Counted from the first letter of the stretch, positions 24,224-33,680 are shown. The stretch is 64,000 bases of DNA from Mobilitalea torta (GCF_050433395.1 NZ_JBNPXH010000002.1:434001-498000); one strand, 5' to 3'. Numbers and translations: made by a program. Notes: generated by a model from the sequence alone, not told the origin.

Positions 24224-26854
24224 TTATCTCCGTTTCGCAGCTCTCTGAAGCGCCTTGATAATCTCAACAATCGGAATAACACTGACTGCCAGCAACATGG
24301 CAATACCGTATTCCATCAGGCTGATGTGTGCAAAATCAAAGAGATCGCTGAGGAAAGGTACATAAATTACAGCCGTTGTCAGCACAAAGCTGGCCACTCC
24401 CGCAATAATTAGCGCAGTATTCTGCGTGTTCATGCGGAAGATGGAACCGCGCTGGCTCCTCATATTGAAGCCATGGAAGATCTCCGCCATACTCATGGTT
24501 AAGAATGCCATGGTCATACCATCGGGACTGTTAACAAATTCCCACCGGCCGGATTCAATATAATGTCCGATAAAATACGCCGTCAAGGTAAGCACCGATA
24601 CCATCAAGCCCTGGTATGCAACATCAACGCCGACTCCGCCGGAGAAAATACCATCCTTGGAGGAGCGGGGCTTACGCTGCATCAGATCCTTCTCACCCTT
24701 TTCCATACCCAGGGCCAATGCCGGGAAGCTGTCCGTAATCAGGTTAATCCAAAGGATATGCACCGGCTTTAAAATGGTAAAGCCCAGCAATGTCGCAACA
24801 AATATGGATATTACTTCACTTAGATTGGAGGACAGCAGGAACTGAATCGCCTTACGGATATTGTCATAGATTCTTCTTCCCTCTTCTACTGCCGAAACAA
24901 TGGTAGCAAAATTATCATCCGCCAATACCATGTCGGCTACATTCTTCGTTACATCCGTACCGGTAATACCCATTCCGACACCGATATCGGCACTTTTAAT
25001 GGACGGAGCATCATTTACACCGTCTCCGGTCATTGCAGTAATCATCCCCTGCTGCTTCCATGCCTTTACAATACGCACCTTATGCTCCGGCTGAACACGG
25101 GCATACACACCGTAATTGCCAATGGTCTTCTGGAATTCTTCCTCTGATATATCATTGAGCTGAGCACCGGTAATGGCCTGCTTCGGATCATTGATAATAC
25201 CGATCTGGGTAGCAATTGCAATTGCCGTATCCCTGTGGTCACCGGTAATCATTACCGGACGAATACCTGCGCTGCGGCACTCCTTAATTGCGTCAATAAC
25301 CTCAGGACGGACAGGATCAATCATACCGGTCAAACCAATGAAGACCAGCTCCCGCTCCAGCTCCTGGGGAGTGAATTCTGCCGGAACCGCCGCATGAATC
25401 CGATATGCTGCCGCAAGAACACGAAGAGCCTTATCCGCCATCCGTTTATTCTCCTTCAGTATCTCGCTGCGCTTCTGGTCGGTCATGGGCTGAAGCGTGC
25501 CCTTCTCATAATAGGAGGTACACAGCCGGAGCACCTCATCCGGGGCACCCTTGGTATATTGAACAATCTCCTGATGCTGATGAACGGTCGACATCATCTT
25601 CCGTCCGGAATCAAAGGGAGCTTCACCAATACGGGGATAGGCATTCTTCAAATCAGGCTTTTTGAGATTCAGAGAAGCAGCATAGTTCACCAAGGCGCAC
25701 TCTGTAGGCTCACCTACGGCATCACCGTTCTCCAGCTCCGCGTCACAGCAGAGAGCCATGGCTCTGGCAAGCAGTTCCTCATCCGAAGCATAATGATCCA
25801 CTACGGTCATCTTATTCTGTGTCAGTGTTCCGGTCTTATCGCTGCAGATAATCTGGGTACAGCCCAGAGTCTCCACCGCGGTCAGCCTGCGGATTACCGC
25901 ATTACGTCTGCTCATATTGGTAACACCGATAGAGAGTACGATGGTTACCACCGCCACCAGACCTTCGGGGATGGCAGCAACCGCAAGGCTTACAGCAATC
26001 ATGAAGGTATGCAGGATGAATTCTCCGCTGAAATCTCCGGCACGGATCAGACTGAAAAGGAAAATAAATACGCTAATTCCAATTACCAATACGGTAAGGA
26101 GTTTACTTAACTGATTTAGCTTAATCTGAAGAGGAGTCTCACCCTCCTGCGTCTGCGTTATCGCATCCGCAATCTTACCCATCTCCGTATCCATACCGGT
26201 AGCAACAACTACTGCACGGCCGCGGCCATACACAACGGTACTGCCCATGTATGCCATGTTTTTACGGTCACCCAGCGGTACCTCTTTCTCATCGGCTTTC
26301 AGACTCAGGATGTTAATCATCTTGTTGACAGGTACGGATTCGCCGGTTAATGCCGCTTCCTCAATCTTCAGGCTGGCACTTTCCAGGATACGGCAGTCTG
26401 CCGGAACGGCATCACCTGCTTCCAGAAGAACAATATCGCCCACTACCAGCTCTTCGCTCTTTACACTGACAATGGCCCCGTCACGAAGAACCTTGCTGGT
26501 GGCTGCGGCCATTTCCTGCAGTGCTTCGATTGCTTTCTCCGCCTTGTTCTCCTGGTATACACCAAGAACTGCATTAATGACAACAACGGCTAAAATAATA
26601 AATACGTCAGCCTCAAATCCTCCTTCATAGATACTGGTGGCTGCGGAGATTGCCGCTGCTGCCAGCAGTATCATAATCATCGGATCCTTCAGCTGATCCA
26701 GAAATCGTTTAATCAGACCATCCTTCTTCCCTTCGGCCAGCTTATTCTTACCGTTCTTCTCCAGCCTTTCCCTGGCTTCGGAAGCAGTAAGACCCTCCAT
26801 TGTACTACTCGTTTGTTTTAGAACATTTTCCGCCTGTTCGAGATAATACTTCAT
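24224..26854 (-). CDS. P-type calcium-transporting ATPase
   Basis: 876 residues, usual length for bacterial P2A/P2B pumps. In order: cation-ATPase N-terminal region, TGES actuator motif, membrane helix 4 with PEGL, the phosphorylated Asp in DKTGTLTQ (about residue 340), KGAPDEV in the nucleotide domain, TGDGVNDAPS hinge, then NLITDSFPALALGME in helix 6 supplying calcium ligands (N and D). The C-terminal membrane domain is complete. It should move calcium out of the cell or into the exterior at the cost of ATP. It is a single-gene unit with its own terminator. Manganese or another divalent ion is less likely but possible. Confidence 0.93.
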   Translation of the reverse strand: MKYYLEQAENVLKQTSSTMEGLTASEARERLEKNGKNKLAEGKKDGLIKRFLDQLKDPMIMILLAAAAISAATSIYEGGFEADVFIILAVVVINAVLGVYQENKAEKAIEALQEMAAATSKVLRDGAIVSVKSEELVVGDIVLLEAGDAVPADCRILESASLKIEEAALTGESVPVNKMINILSLKADEKEVPLGDRKNMAYMGSTVVYGRGRAVVVATGMDTEMGKIADAITQTQEGETPLQIKLNQLSKLLTVLVIGISVFIFLFSLIRAGDFSGEFILHTFMIAVSLAVAAIPEGLVAVVTIVLSIGVTNMSRRNAVIRRLTAVETLGCTQIICSDKTGTLTQNKMTVVDHYASDEELLARAMALCCDAELENGDAVGEPTECALVNYAASLNLKKPDLKNAYPRIGEAPFDSGRKMMSTVHQHQEIVQYTKGAPDEVLRLCTSYYEKGTLQPMTDQKRSEILKENKRMADKALRVLAAAYRIHAAVPAEFTPQELERELVFIGLTGMIDPVRPEVIDAIKECRSAGIRPVMITGDHRDTAIAIATQIGIINDPKQAITGAQLNDISEEEFQKTIGNYGVYARVQPEHKVRIVKAWKQQGMITAMTGDGVNDAPSIKSADIGVGMGITGTDVTKNVADMVLADDNFATIVSAVEEGRRIYDNIRKAIQFLLSSNLSEVISIFVATLLGFTILKPVHILWINLITDSFPALALGMEKGEKDLMQRKPRSSKDGIFSGGVGVDVAYQGLMVSVLTLTAYFIGHYIESGRWEFVNSPDGMTMAFLTMSMAEIFHGFNMRSQRGSIFRMNTQNTALIIAGVASFVLTTAVIYVPFLSDLFDFAHISLMEYGIAMLLAVSVIPIVEIIKALQRAAKRR

Positions 26855-27218
26855 TTGCGATAAGTTCCTTTCTTTTTAATAATTAGTAGAAGTTCGTGAC
26901 AGAGTGTAATCCGGTCTTATTATCTCACAGAATATAGTATATCATGCCCAGGGCGGACATAATCATCTGTATTACCATAATTCTATGAAAAAACTCATGT
27001 ATGTCTTATTCCATAAGAATAAAGAAATACATGAGTCTTGTCCTTTCCGGATAAGCCAGACGTTGCCGCCATGTTTGTTGACTTAGCCACGCAAAGATTG
27101 CGCGAACTACTCCCTCACGATAATTCAATTGATTATTTCTGTCAATATCATACCATAATTAGACTAGATAATCAACCCAAAAAATTGTTGCAGCGACCTC
27201 AATATACATTCGGCTGAA
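26855..27218. other. 364-base intergenic region with the aspartokinase terminator
   Basis: No gene is seen. At 26987-27036 a hairpin (ACTCATGTATGTCTTATTC at 26993-27011 against 27017-27036, one mismatch and one bulge) is followed on the minus strand by TTTTTT, so it should end the aspartokinase transcript about 180 bases after its stop. The 26900-26945 stretch should hold the ATPase promoter (TATACT-like -10), but no clear -35 stands out. Nothing else was recognised between 27037 and 27218. Confidence 0.65.
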
Positions 27219-28538
27219 TTAGTCTATAACAAAAATATTGTAAATGGCTCTCATTGCTTCCTCGAAGTCCTCTTCATCTACGCCAATGACAATGTTCAGC
27301 TCTGAGGAGCCTTGGTCGATCATTTTAATGTTGATCTTCTCCTGGGCAAGGGCGGTGAATATCTTGGCCGCCGTACCTCTGGCCTTTCTCATGCCGCGGC
27401 CCACCACGGCCACCAGGGCCAGGGAATCTTCAATTTCCATATGGTCGGGATGCGTCCGGAAGGTGATCTCGTCCAGGATCGCCTTCTCCTTGCCGCAAAA
27501 CGCCTCTGTATTTACAATTACACTGAGGGTGTCGATGCCTGAGGGCATGTGCTCGAAGCAAAGATTGTTCTTCTCCAAGGCCCGGAGAACATTTCTTCCA
27601 AACCCTACTTCGGAATTCATCATGTCCTTCTCGATATTGATGACGGAGAAGCCTCTCTTTCCCGCGATACCGGTGATGACATAGGGACTTGCTTCCACCG
27701 TCTGTGCCACAATCATGGTACCTGGATCCTCGGGGTGATTGGTGTTCTTGATATTGATGGGAATCCCCACAGTGCGGACCGGGAAGATGGCATCCTCATG
27801 AAGCACCGTGGCACCCATGTAGGAGAGCTCCCGCAATTCCCTGTAGGTAATGGTTGTAATGGGCTTGGGATTGTTCACGATTCTCGGATCGCAGATCAAA
27901 AAGCCGCTGACATCCGTCCAGTTCTCGTAAAGCTCCGCATTTGCCGCTCTTGCCACGATGGAACCGGTCACATCGGAACCGCCACGGGAGAAGGTCTTGA
28001 CCGTATCATTAGGCATGGAGCCATAGAAACCGGGTATCACCGCATGCTCCATCTGCGCCAGCCTGGGTCCAAGGGTAGAAATGGTTCTTTCCAAATCAAA
28101 TTCGCCGCTTTCATTAAAATAGAGAAGCCCCACCGTATCCAGAAAAGGAAAGTCCAGATACTTGGCCAATAGGATGCTATTCAGATATTCCCCCCGGCTG
28201 GCAGCATAATCGCGGCCCGCACTGTGTGCAAAGGCTGCCTTGATGAACTTGAATTCCTCGTCCAGGGAGATATCCAGTGCCAGCTCCCGGATAATCGAAT
28301 TATAACGCTCCTCTATGGCTGCAAACTCCGCTTCAAAATCATCCCCTCTGGACGCCTTGTCGTAGCACTGATACAGCATATCTGTAATCTTAGTATCCTT
28401 ATTATGGCGCTTGCCGGGAGCAGAGGCTACAACAAAACGCCTGTCCTTGTCCGCACGGATGATATCCGCCACCTTTTTAAATTGATTCGCATCAGCAAGG
28501 GAACTGCCGCCGAATTTGACTACCTTCGTACCACTCAT
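27219..28538 (-). CDS. Aspartate kinase
   Basis: 439 residues. It phosphorylates aspartate, the first step toward lysine, threonine and methionine. KFGGSSLAD at 8-16 is the catalytic Lys/Gly motif of the amino-acid kinase fold, and SRGGSDVTGS lines the active site. Two ACT domains follow from about residue 300 (GKRGFSVINIEKDMM; ALVAVVGRGM), so feedback control by lysine or threonine is expected. Which isozyme class it belongs to is not decided. The start has GTGAGGACAGTAA before the ATG. It stands alone with a strong promoter. No lysine riboswitch can fit or be seen in the short leader. Confidence 0.93.
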   Translation of the reverse strand: MSGTKVVKFGGSSLADANQFKKVADIIRADKDRRFVVASAPGKRHNKDTKITDMLYQCYDKASRGDDFEAEFAAIEERYNSIIRELALDISLDEEFKFIKAAFAHSAGRDYAASRGEYLNSILLAKYLDFPFLDTVGLLYFNESGEFDLERTISTLGPRLAQMEHAVIPGFYGSMPNDTVKTFSRGGSDVTGSIVARAANAELYENWTDVSGFLICDPRIVNNPKPITTITYRELRELSYMGATVLHEDAIFPVRTVGIPINIKNTNHPEDPGTMIVAQTVEASPYVITGIAGKRGFSVINIEKDMMNSEVGFGRNVLRALEKNNLCFEHMPSGIDTLSVIVNTEAFCGKEKAILDEITFRTHPDHMEIEDSLALVAVVGRGMRKARGTAAKIFTALAQEKINIKMIDQGSSELNIVIGVDEEDFEEAMRAIYNIFVID

Positions 28539-28586
28539 TTACTGTCCTCACTCTTTTCTGCATTTTTATGCTAAAATATTTATCTT

Positions 28587-28615
28587 ATTATACATGTCCT
28601 ATCTAAATTTATCAA
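28587..28615 (-). promoter_or_regulatory. Sigma-A type promoter of aspartate kinase
   Basis: On the minus strand TTGATA (28610-28615) lies exactly 17 bases from TATAAT (28587-28592), 11 of 12 consensus bases. The transcript leader is only about 40 bases. Confidence 0.8.
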
Positions 28616-28631
28616 TGTTTTTTTCTAAAGG

Positions 28632-28710
28632 AAGCGTTGATTCAATAGAACGGAATTGCAGGCTGTGATGAATACTCACACACAGGTTCCGTCCCATTGA
28701 AACAGCGCTT
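28632..28710. repeat. Imperfect 79-bp inverted repeat
   Basis: Arms of 24 bases (28632-28655 and 28687-28710) match at 20 positions; three of the four differences still allow G-U pairs on one strand. An inner TGTGA/TCACA stem extends the structure. It lies between the hemerythrin stop and the aspartokinase promoter. It may end the hemerythrin transcript, but no T-run follows on that strand. The remaining bases 28711-28756 are AT-rich and featureless. Confidence 0.6.
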
Positions 28711-28756
28711 CTCTTAATTTCTTATAATTATTAATAAATATCACCCATACCGGACA

Positions 28757-29161
28757 CTATTCTGCTTCACATTCTATCAAAAAGTCCCCCAGCTGTCTGT
28801 CCACCTTCATAATATGGTTAGCGAGCCATTTTGTCAAATAGTCCCACATCTCATAATAAAAATCTTTTGGCTGTTCAATATCCAGCACATAGGTATTCTG
28901 TAATTTGTCCCGAAATATATTATGCTCCTTCGTATGCTCCATAATGAGGGGGTACGAATGCCGAAGCATCAGCTCTTCCTCATAATCGAAATGAATGCGC
29001 ACATAGCTCTCCAGCCTCTCCACAATGTCAACCAGATTGATATAGCCGAACTTCTCCCTTTTTATCATTTCTTCAATATCATTCAGCATCCCAATCAGCA
29101 CCTTATGCTGTTCGTCCATTCCGTCGTGCATCACGGAAAATTCCGCTTTCCACTCGAACAC
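28757..29161 (-). CDS. Bacteriohemerythrin
   Basis: About 134 residues from the GTG at 29161 (VFEWKAEFSV), which has GGGAG eight bases upstream and gives the usual family length and N-terminus. The in-frame GTG at 29230 would add 23 basic residues foreign to the family. The di-iron ligands are seen in order: DEQH, HFDYEEE, H...KEH, and HIMKVDRQL. Such proteins bind oxygen reversibly and are used for O2 sensing or delivery; in an anaerobe a protective role is plausible. It is a cytoplasmic single gene, divergent from the DJ-1 gene. Confidence 0.88.
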   Translation of the reverse strand: MFEWKAEFSVMHDGMDEQHKVLIGMLNDIEEMIKREKFGYINLVDIVERLESYVRIHFDYEEELMLRHSYPLIMEHTKEHNIFRDKLQNTYVLDIEQPKDFYYEMWDYLTKWLANHIMKVDRQLGDFLIECEAE

Positions 29162-29195
29162 TTCAACCGCTCCCTTCTTCCGAACCTCCAACGCC

Positions 29196-29221
29196 TTTAC
29201 CGGCACTCTTTTACCGGTAAA
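29196..29221 (-). promoter_or_regulatory. Candidate operator in the hemerythrin leader
   Basis: TTTACCGGTAAA (29210-29221) is a perfect 12-base palindrome, and TTTACCGGCA (29196-29205) repeats its left half 14 bases away. They lie between a TGCTATAAT extended -10 and the GTG start, where a repressor would block transcription. The regulator is not identified. Confidence 0.4.
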
Positions 29222-29377
29222 AATTCGCACTGGAATTAATGTAATTATAGCATAAACTTTCTATGGCAGTCCATTACTTTTATTTTTTATTGATTGGCAG
29301 ATGACGGCAAACGGGATTTGTGCTATGCTTGTCCAGTAATCAAAGTTACAAACGGAACATGAAGGGAGAATTTGAAT

Positions 29378-30013
29378 ATGAAAAAGGTGGCAGTTATTAT
29401 TTACCCATACTTTTCGTTGCAAGAAATTACTACGCTAACCTCTTGCTTAAAGATATGGTTTAGCAAAGATATAGATTATTTGGGCAGTGAGCTAAATATT
29501 TTTGAAAGTGAAGAAGGATTTCAAGTCACACCTACAAAAACTTTTAATGATGTAAGTTTAGATGATTACAGCTGTGTAATATTACCTGGAATTATTAATC
29601 CTTTACCTGCTTTATATGATAACAGGCTTATTCATTTTCTTTCTGAATTGAAAAACAGAGAGATTTTAATCGCATCCATATCATGTTCTCCGCTTTTGTT
29701 AGCGAAAGCAGGTTTATTAAGTGAAGTAAAGTTTACGGCTGGTATCTTTATGCAAATGGTTGATTTATTCTCATTCATAAAAAAGGAAAATTTTATTCAT
29801 CAGCCTGTAGTAAAAGACAAGAATATTATTACATCAATTGGTTTTGCTTTTAGAGAATTTGCAAAACTTGTTTTAAATGAATTAGGACTAGAGGTAGGTG
29901 AAGCATTCATGCTCCCCGTTACAAAAGAATACACAGAAGATGAATTAACATTTTATTGGGAAGATAATGATTATCAAGAATTTTTAGAAGAATTAAAGGA
30001 ATATCAAAAATAA
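29378..30013 (+). CDS. DJ-1/PfpI family protein
   Basis: 211 residues from the ATG at 29378, nine bases after GGGAG; the TTG at 29372 is too close to that site. The fold is a class I glutamine amidotransferase-like domain. The nucleophile-elbow Cys is seen in ASISCSPLLLAKAG, with TAGIF further on. Members act as glyoxalases, deglycases, chaperones or proteases, so the reaction is open. The gene is visibly AT-rich (18 G or C in 60 bases at 29521-29580, against about half nearby) and uses A/T-ending codons. Together with the next gene it looks acquired. Confidence 0.82.
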   Translation: MKKVAVIIYPYFSLQEITTLTSCLKIWFSKDIDYLGSELNIFESEEGFQVTPTKTFNDVSLDDYSCVILPGIINPLPALYDNRLIHFLSELKNREILIASISCSPLLLAKAGLLSEVKFTAGIFMQMVDLFSFIKKENFIHQPVVKDKNIITSIGFAFREFAKLVLNELGLEVGEAFMLPVTKEYTEDELTFYWEDNDYQEFLEELKEYQK

Positions 30014-30086
30014 TATGGATCGCAAATTATTTCGGTTAGAATCGATGACGAAGTAAACAATTACCTGGTTAGGAGAGGACACACGT

Positions 30087-30638
30087 ATGCAAAAATATAT
30101 TGCATTATTACGCGGTATCAATGTTGGCGGCAAAAACAAAATACCCATGCCAGAGTTAAAAGCACTTTTTGAAGATAATGGATATCAGGATGTTGTTACC
30201 TACATCAATAGCGGAAATGTTATCTTTTCCAGTTGTAATGATAACGAGGAAGAGATTAGACAAAAATGCGAAGCTGCAATAGCAGATAAATTTAAATTAA
30301 ATATAGTCGTTACGATTATATCCGCTGGGGACCTGGCTGCTGCTCTGTGCAATGCACCAGTTTGGTGGGATCAGGATATTGAGTCAAAACATAATGCAAT
30401 TTTTGTGATCCCCCCTGCTACAGCATCAGAGGTAATAGAACAGGTTGGCATCGCTAAACCGGAGTATGAACAAGTTAGTTATTATGGACAGGTGATTTTC
30501 TGGTCTGCGCCAGTTGAAACATTCTCCAAAACAAGATGGGCAAAAATTGTGGGCAAGTCCGCATATAACAGTGTTACCATAAGAAATGCAAATACTGCAA
30601 AAAAGCTATTACAGCTTTTGGAAGGATATATTAGTTAA
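30087..30638 (+). CDS. DUF1697-domain protein
   Basis: 183 residues with the DUF1697 signature at the N-terminus (YIALLRGINVGGKNKIPM, LKALFEDNGYQDVVTYINSGNVIF) and C-terminus (RWAKIVGKSAYNSVTIRNANTAKKLLQL). The family is widespread and its biochemical role is unknown. TAGGAGAGGA lies before the ATG. It lies 73 bases after the DJ-1 gene on the same strand, and both are AT-rich, so they may share a transcript that ends at the hairpin downstream. Confidence 0.88.
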   Translation: MQKYIALLRGINVGGKNKIPMPELKALFEDNGYQDVVTYINSGNVIFSSCNDNEEEIRQKCEAAIADKFKLNIVVTIISAGDLAAALCNAPVWWDQDIESKHNAIFVIPPATASEVIEQVGIAKPEYEQVSYYGQVIFWSAPVETFSKTRWAKIVGKSAYNSVTIRNANTAKKLLQLLEGYIS

Positions 30639-30653
30639 TCACGGCATCGTTTA

Positions 30654-30695
30654 TGCGGGTCTACGGTGTATTACACATCGTAAACCCGCATTTTT
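30654..30695 (+). terminator. Terminator after the DUF1697 gene
   Basis: TGCGGGT (30654-30660) pairs with ACCCGCA (30684-30690), and TACG and GTGT inside pair further. TTTTTC follows directly. It lies 16 bases after the DUF1697 stop and also separates it from the convergent GH2 gene. Confidence 0.85.
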
Positions 30696-30740
30696 CTATA
30701 CGGATATATTCCTGTTTTTTTTGAAGCATTGGACAATTCG

Positions 30741-33680
30741 TCAGCGGATCAATTTCCCCAACATCTCCAGGGACAATTCCTGCCCGGGCACAAATTCCTG
30801 TGAATTCATATAGCGGATAATGCTCTTTGTCAGAGCCCGCACTTCAGGATATTCCTGTTTTTCCAGCAGACCCATACTGCTGATCATCAGTTTTCCCTTT
30901 CCTGCATTACATTCCAATAAGAAAGCCATCCGGCGAAGACGCGCATAGCAGTCCATCACTGTAACAATGGGCTGGATTTCCCCTGGAATGATCATAGCCC
31001 GCCCATTTGACATGGGCCACCATTGCCAATTGGAATGACCTTCTGTCGGAAACCCGGTAAATACCGGATGGGAGGACTCTATGAGACATCCCATGCACCC
31101 GCTTTGGTTTGCAAAGGTTCCCACAGACCAGAAGTCCGTGGTAAATTGGGACTGAACAGAGGAAGGAAAATGTTCTTCCTCCGCCGCCGGGGAGTAGAAT
31201 ACCCTCTTTCCTTTCGCTAGTTCTTCTAATGTATCAGAATAATTTCTTGTAACTATGACTTCTCCAAAATCAATATCCTGCTTCTTATCCGGTCCATTGC
31301 CTTGCCCGTTATTTGATCCATCGCCTTGATTATTATCCGTCCTATTGCCTTGCCTATTGTCTGATCCATTGCCTTGATTATTTGCCGCTCCATTGCCTTG
31401 ACTATGATTCGGTTCATTCATCTGGCGGCTGTCTGGTGTGCCGCAGGCAGGGACATCTCCCGTCTTTATCCAGGTCCGATCCTCCGGGTACACCCAGATG
31501 GGATATTCATTCCTGTGCCTATCAATCACAACTGCTAAGTTAAGCTTTTTAGGAGACAGAATATCCTTCAGGGATAGGGTAATCCCTCCTATCACTGTAA
31601 TTCCCCCGCAGGGTATAGTCACAGCCGGGAGACTTCCGCTCTCCAACAGCTCTTCGCCGTCCTTCAGCTCATAGATCGCAGGAGCAAGGATTGTTTCCTT
31701 CCCGTAATTTGCAATTTCTATCACCGCAGAGAGCATTTCCTGATTGGTGTAGGTATATCTTTCCAGCAGGATCAGCGGCAGTACCGGCCGAAAGAACTGA
31801 CGAAAGCGTTCCGGCTGTGCAAAATCAAAGGGCTTCGGGCGCAGATGCGAATTCAGCATTCCCACCAATGCCGTTCCCTGTCCCGGAAAGTCCTGCAGTC
31901 CCAGGAGGGAGATGCCGGAAAACTCCCTGGTACGCATGGCTGCCTCAATCTCCTCCCGATACGCCAGCAGAGCAAGCTCTCCGGTGGCCTCTACCCTCTT
32001 CTTCCAGTCGGCAAGAAATCCCCGTTCCTCCACCCTCTTTCTGATAAAGCGCAGATTATCCGGCAGTGTTACTCCGTTAAATTCCTCAATCTCGTCAAAA
32101 TCAGGAAGAACCTCATACTGCCCTACCTCAAAGCTGAAGACCGGACCCGCATACTCCTTTCTGATTTCCTCCATCCCGGAATCATAGTTTGTTCCGGTGT
32201 TAGGATAGGCTTCATTGATATGCCCTATCATGGGACTAGAGGTGCCCCGGATCATTTTGTCATAGAAATTGGAGGAGGTATAAAAATCATTGCTTCCCTT
32301 TGCGCCCACCGCTCCGTAATGATTATTGGAACCGTTGGCATACATCCTTGTGGGATCCATGTTTCTTGCCAGGGCAAGCAGCTCTTCCATGCGCCGGTGG
32401 CCCAATTCCCCGGCCGTCAGCTCATTTCCGAAGGTCAGCATGACAAAGGAAGGATGGTTTGCATAAAATCGCAGGATCTGCACCAGCTCTGTCCGGTAAT
32501 ATTTCCAGCTGTTCTCATCCTCAAAGGCTGTTCTGGGGTTCCAGTGGGACAGCTCCGGCTGCATCAGCATTCCCATTCTGTCCGCTGCTGTAAATGCCGC
32601 ATCCGGAGGACAGTGGGAATGAAAACGGAGGCAGTTGACGCCATAGGATTTGTAGGTATTCAAAACCTCCGTCCATTCCTCCACGGTTAGAGGCATATGC
32701 CCCGCCTCCGGAAAAACACAGCAATTTGCTTCACTTCGTAAAAATATATTTCGTCCGTTCAAAGCCAGGCGGCCCTTTCCATTATCGCTGAAATCACGAA
32801 TTCCAAAGAATACCTTTCTGCTATCCAGCCCCTGGGCAGATACCGCCAGCTCATACAAACTGCCTTCAAATTCATCCCAACGCTTACAATCCTCCCTCAA
32901 AGGCAGGTTTTCAAAAATAATGCTGTGTATTCCCGCCTCAAGGGATACCCTCCGCTCTGCATCGTTTTCTAAGGCCGCGCTTTTCAGGCTCAGACTTCCC
33001 TCGTAGGGCATTGCCGCATCCATCTCTACTGCAACCGTGATGTACCCGCTCTTCGGATAGACCCTGATATCGGACAGGAAGACCTCCTTTTCCATTCTCA
33101 GGCGAAGATAGCCCAGAATGCCGTTCCAATTGGTCTGGGTTTCATCCGTCGCCGCAGAAGAATACAGAATTGCATCACGGGGCCAGGAGGGATAGGAGTT
33201 GTCGCAAACAAGGGATAAACTGCCGGACTTATCCGTCAGAAAGTCTGTAAGCTCAAATATATAGGGAGTGGATACGGTTCCGGGAACACAGGGCTCTACT
33301 ATCTTTCCATTCAGACGGAGCGTCAGCTCACGGGTACGCTCCGCTTCAAGAAAACATCGTTTCTCCTTATATCTCTTCTCCCGGCATTCCCCCTGGCATC
33401 CCTCCTCCTGGCATTCTTCCTCCACGAGAATCTCCCTGGAAAAAACAGCAGCTCCTTCGTATGAATATACTCTGGTAAGTCTGGTGGTAATAACCTCCGG
33501 CCCATCCGGCGAGGCTTTTTCCATGTCTGCAGCATTTCCCTCCGCCGACTTCCACTGATTCGGATTCCTGTCTTTGTACCCTATCCTGTTCTCATCCAGG
33601 GTTCCCGGCAGAATGGCAGTATAACTCTTCCCGTCATCCAACTCTGTTCTCCATTGCCCGCTTAAGTCTATCAGCTTCAT
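30741..33680 (-). CDS. Large GH2-family glycoside hydrolase with an Asn/Gly/Gln repeat linker
   Basis: 979 residues from the ATG at 33680 (MKLIDLSGQWR), which follows GGAGGG; the in-frame start at 33698 lacks such a site. No signal peptide, so intracellular. The GH2 jelly-roll (about 1-200), Ig-like region and TIM barrel are present, with the acid/base Glu in FGNELTAG (about 419) and a nucleophile candidate in FSFEVGQY (about 517). After residue about 700 come an unclassified beta domain, a run of five 8-residue repeats (about 755-797) and a final domain of about 150 residues (QWWPMSNGRAMI). It follows the DUF5107 gene, 134 bases downstream. The substrate is unknown. Confidence 0.88.
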   Translation of the reverse strand: MKLIDLSGQWRTELDDGKSYTAILPGTLDENRIGYKDRNPNQWKSAEGNAADMEKASPDGPEVITTRLTRVYSYEGAAVFSREILVEEECQEEGCQGECREKRYKEKRCFLEAERTRELTLRLNGKIVEPCVPGTVSTPYIFELTDFLTDKSGSLSLVCDNSYPSWPRDAILYSSAATDETQTNWNGILGYLRLRMEKEVFLSDIRVYPKSGYITVAVEMDAAMPYEGSLSLKSAALENDAERRVSLEAGIHSIIFENLPLREDCKRWDEFEGSLYELAVSAQGLDSRKVFFGIRDFSDNGKGRLALNGRNIFLRSEANCCVFPEAGHMPLTVEEWTEVLNTYKSYGVNCLRFHSHCPPDAAFTAADRMGMLMQPELSHWNPRTAFEDENSWKYYRTELVQILRFYANHPSFVMLTFGNELTAGELGHRRMEELLALARNMDPTRMYANGSNNHYGAVGAKGSNDFYTSSNFYDKMIRGTSSPMIGHINEAYPNTGTNYDSGMEEIRKEYAGPVFSFEVGQYEVLPDFDEIEEFNGVTLPDNLRFIRKRVEERGFLADWKKRVEATGELALLAYREEIEAAMRTREFSGISLLGLQDFPGQGTALVGMLNSHLRPKPFDFAQPERFRQFFRPVLPLILLERYTYTNQEMLSAVIEIANYGKETILAPAIYELKDGEELLESGSLPAVTIPCGGITVIGGITLSLKDILSPKKLNLAVVIDRHRNEYPIWVYPEDRTWIKTGDVPACGTPDSRQMNEPNHSQGNGAANNQGNGSDNRQGNRTDNNQGDGSNNGQGNGPDKKQDIDFGEVIVTRNYSDTLEELAKGKRVFYSPAAEEEHFPSSVQSQFTTDFWSVGTFANQSGCMGCLIESSHPVFTGFPTEGHSNWQWWPMSNGRAMIIPGEIQPIVTVMDCYARLRRMAFLLECNAGKGKLMISSMGLLEKQEYPEVRALTKSIIRYMNSQEFVPGQELSLEMLGKLIR
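31294..31413 (-). repeat. 24-bp tandem repeat, five copies, inside the GH2 gene
   Basis: Five 24-base units start at 31294, 31318, 31342, 31366 and 31390; each begins close to CCATTGCCTTG on the plus strand. Each encodes 8 residues of the pattern NxQGNGxx, such as NNQGNGSD. The frame is kept. The array forms a flexible linker between domains. Confidence 0.9.

Noticed and set aside
28539..28760. Possible lysine riboswitch before aspartate kinase
   Set aside because: The promoter leaves a leader of only about 40 bases, and the inverted repeat lies upstream of the promoter.
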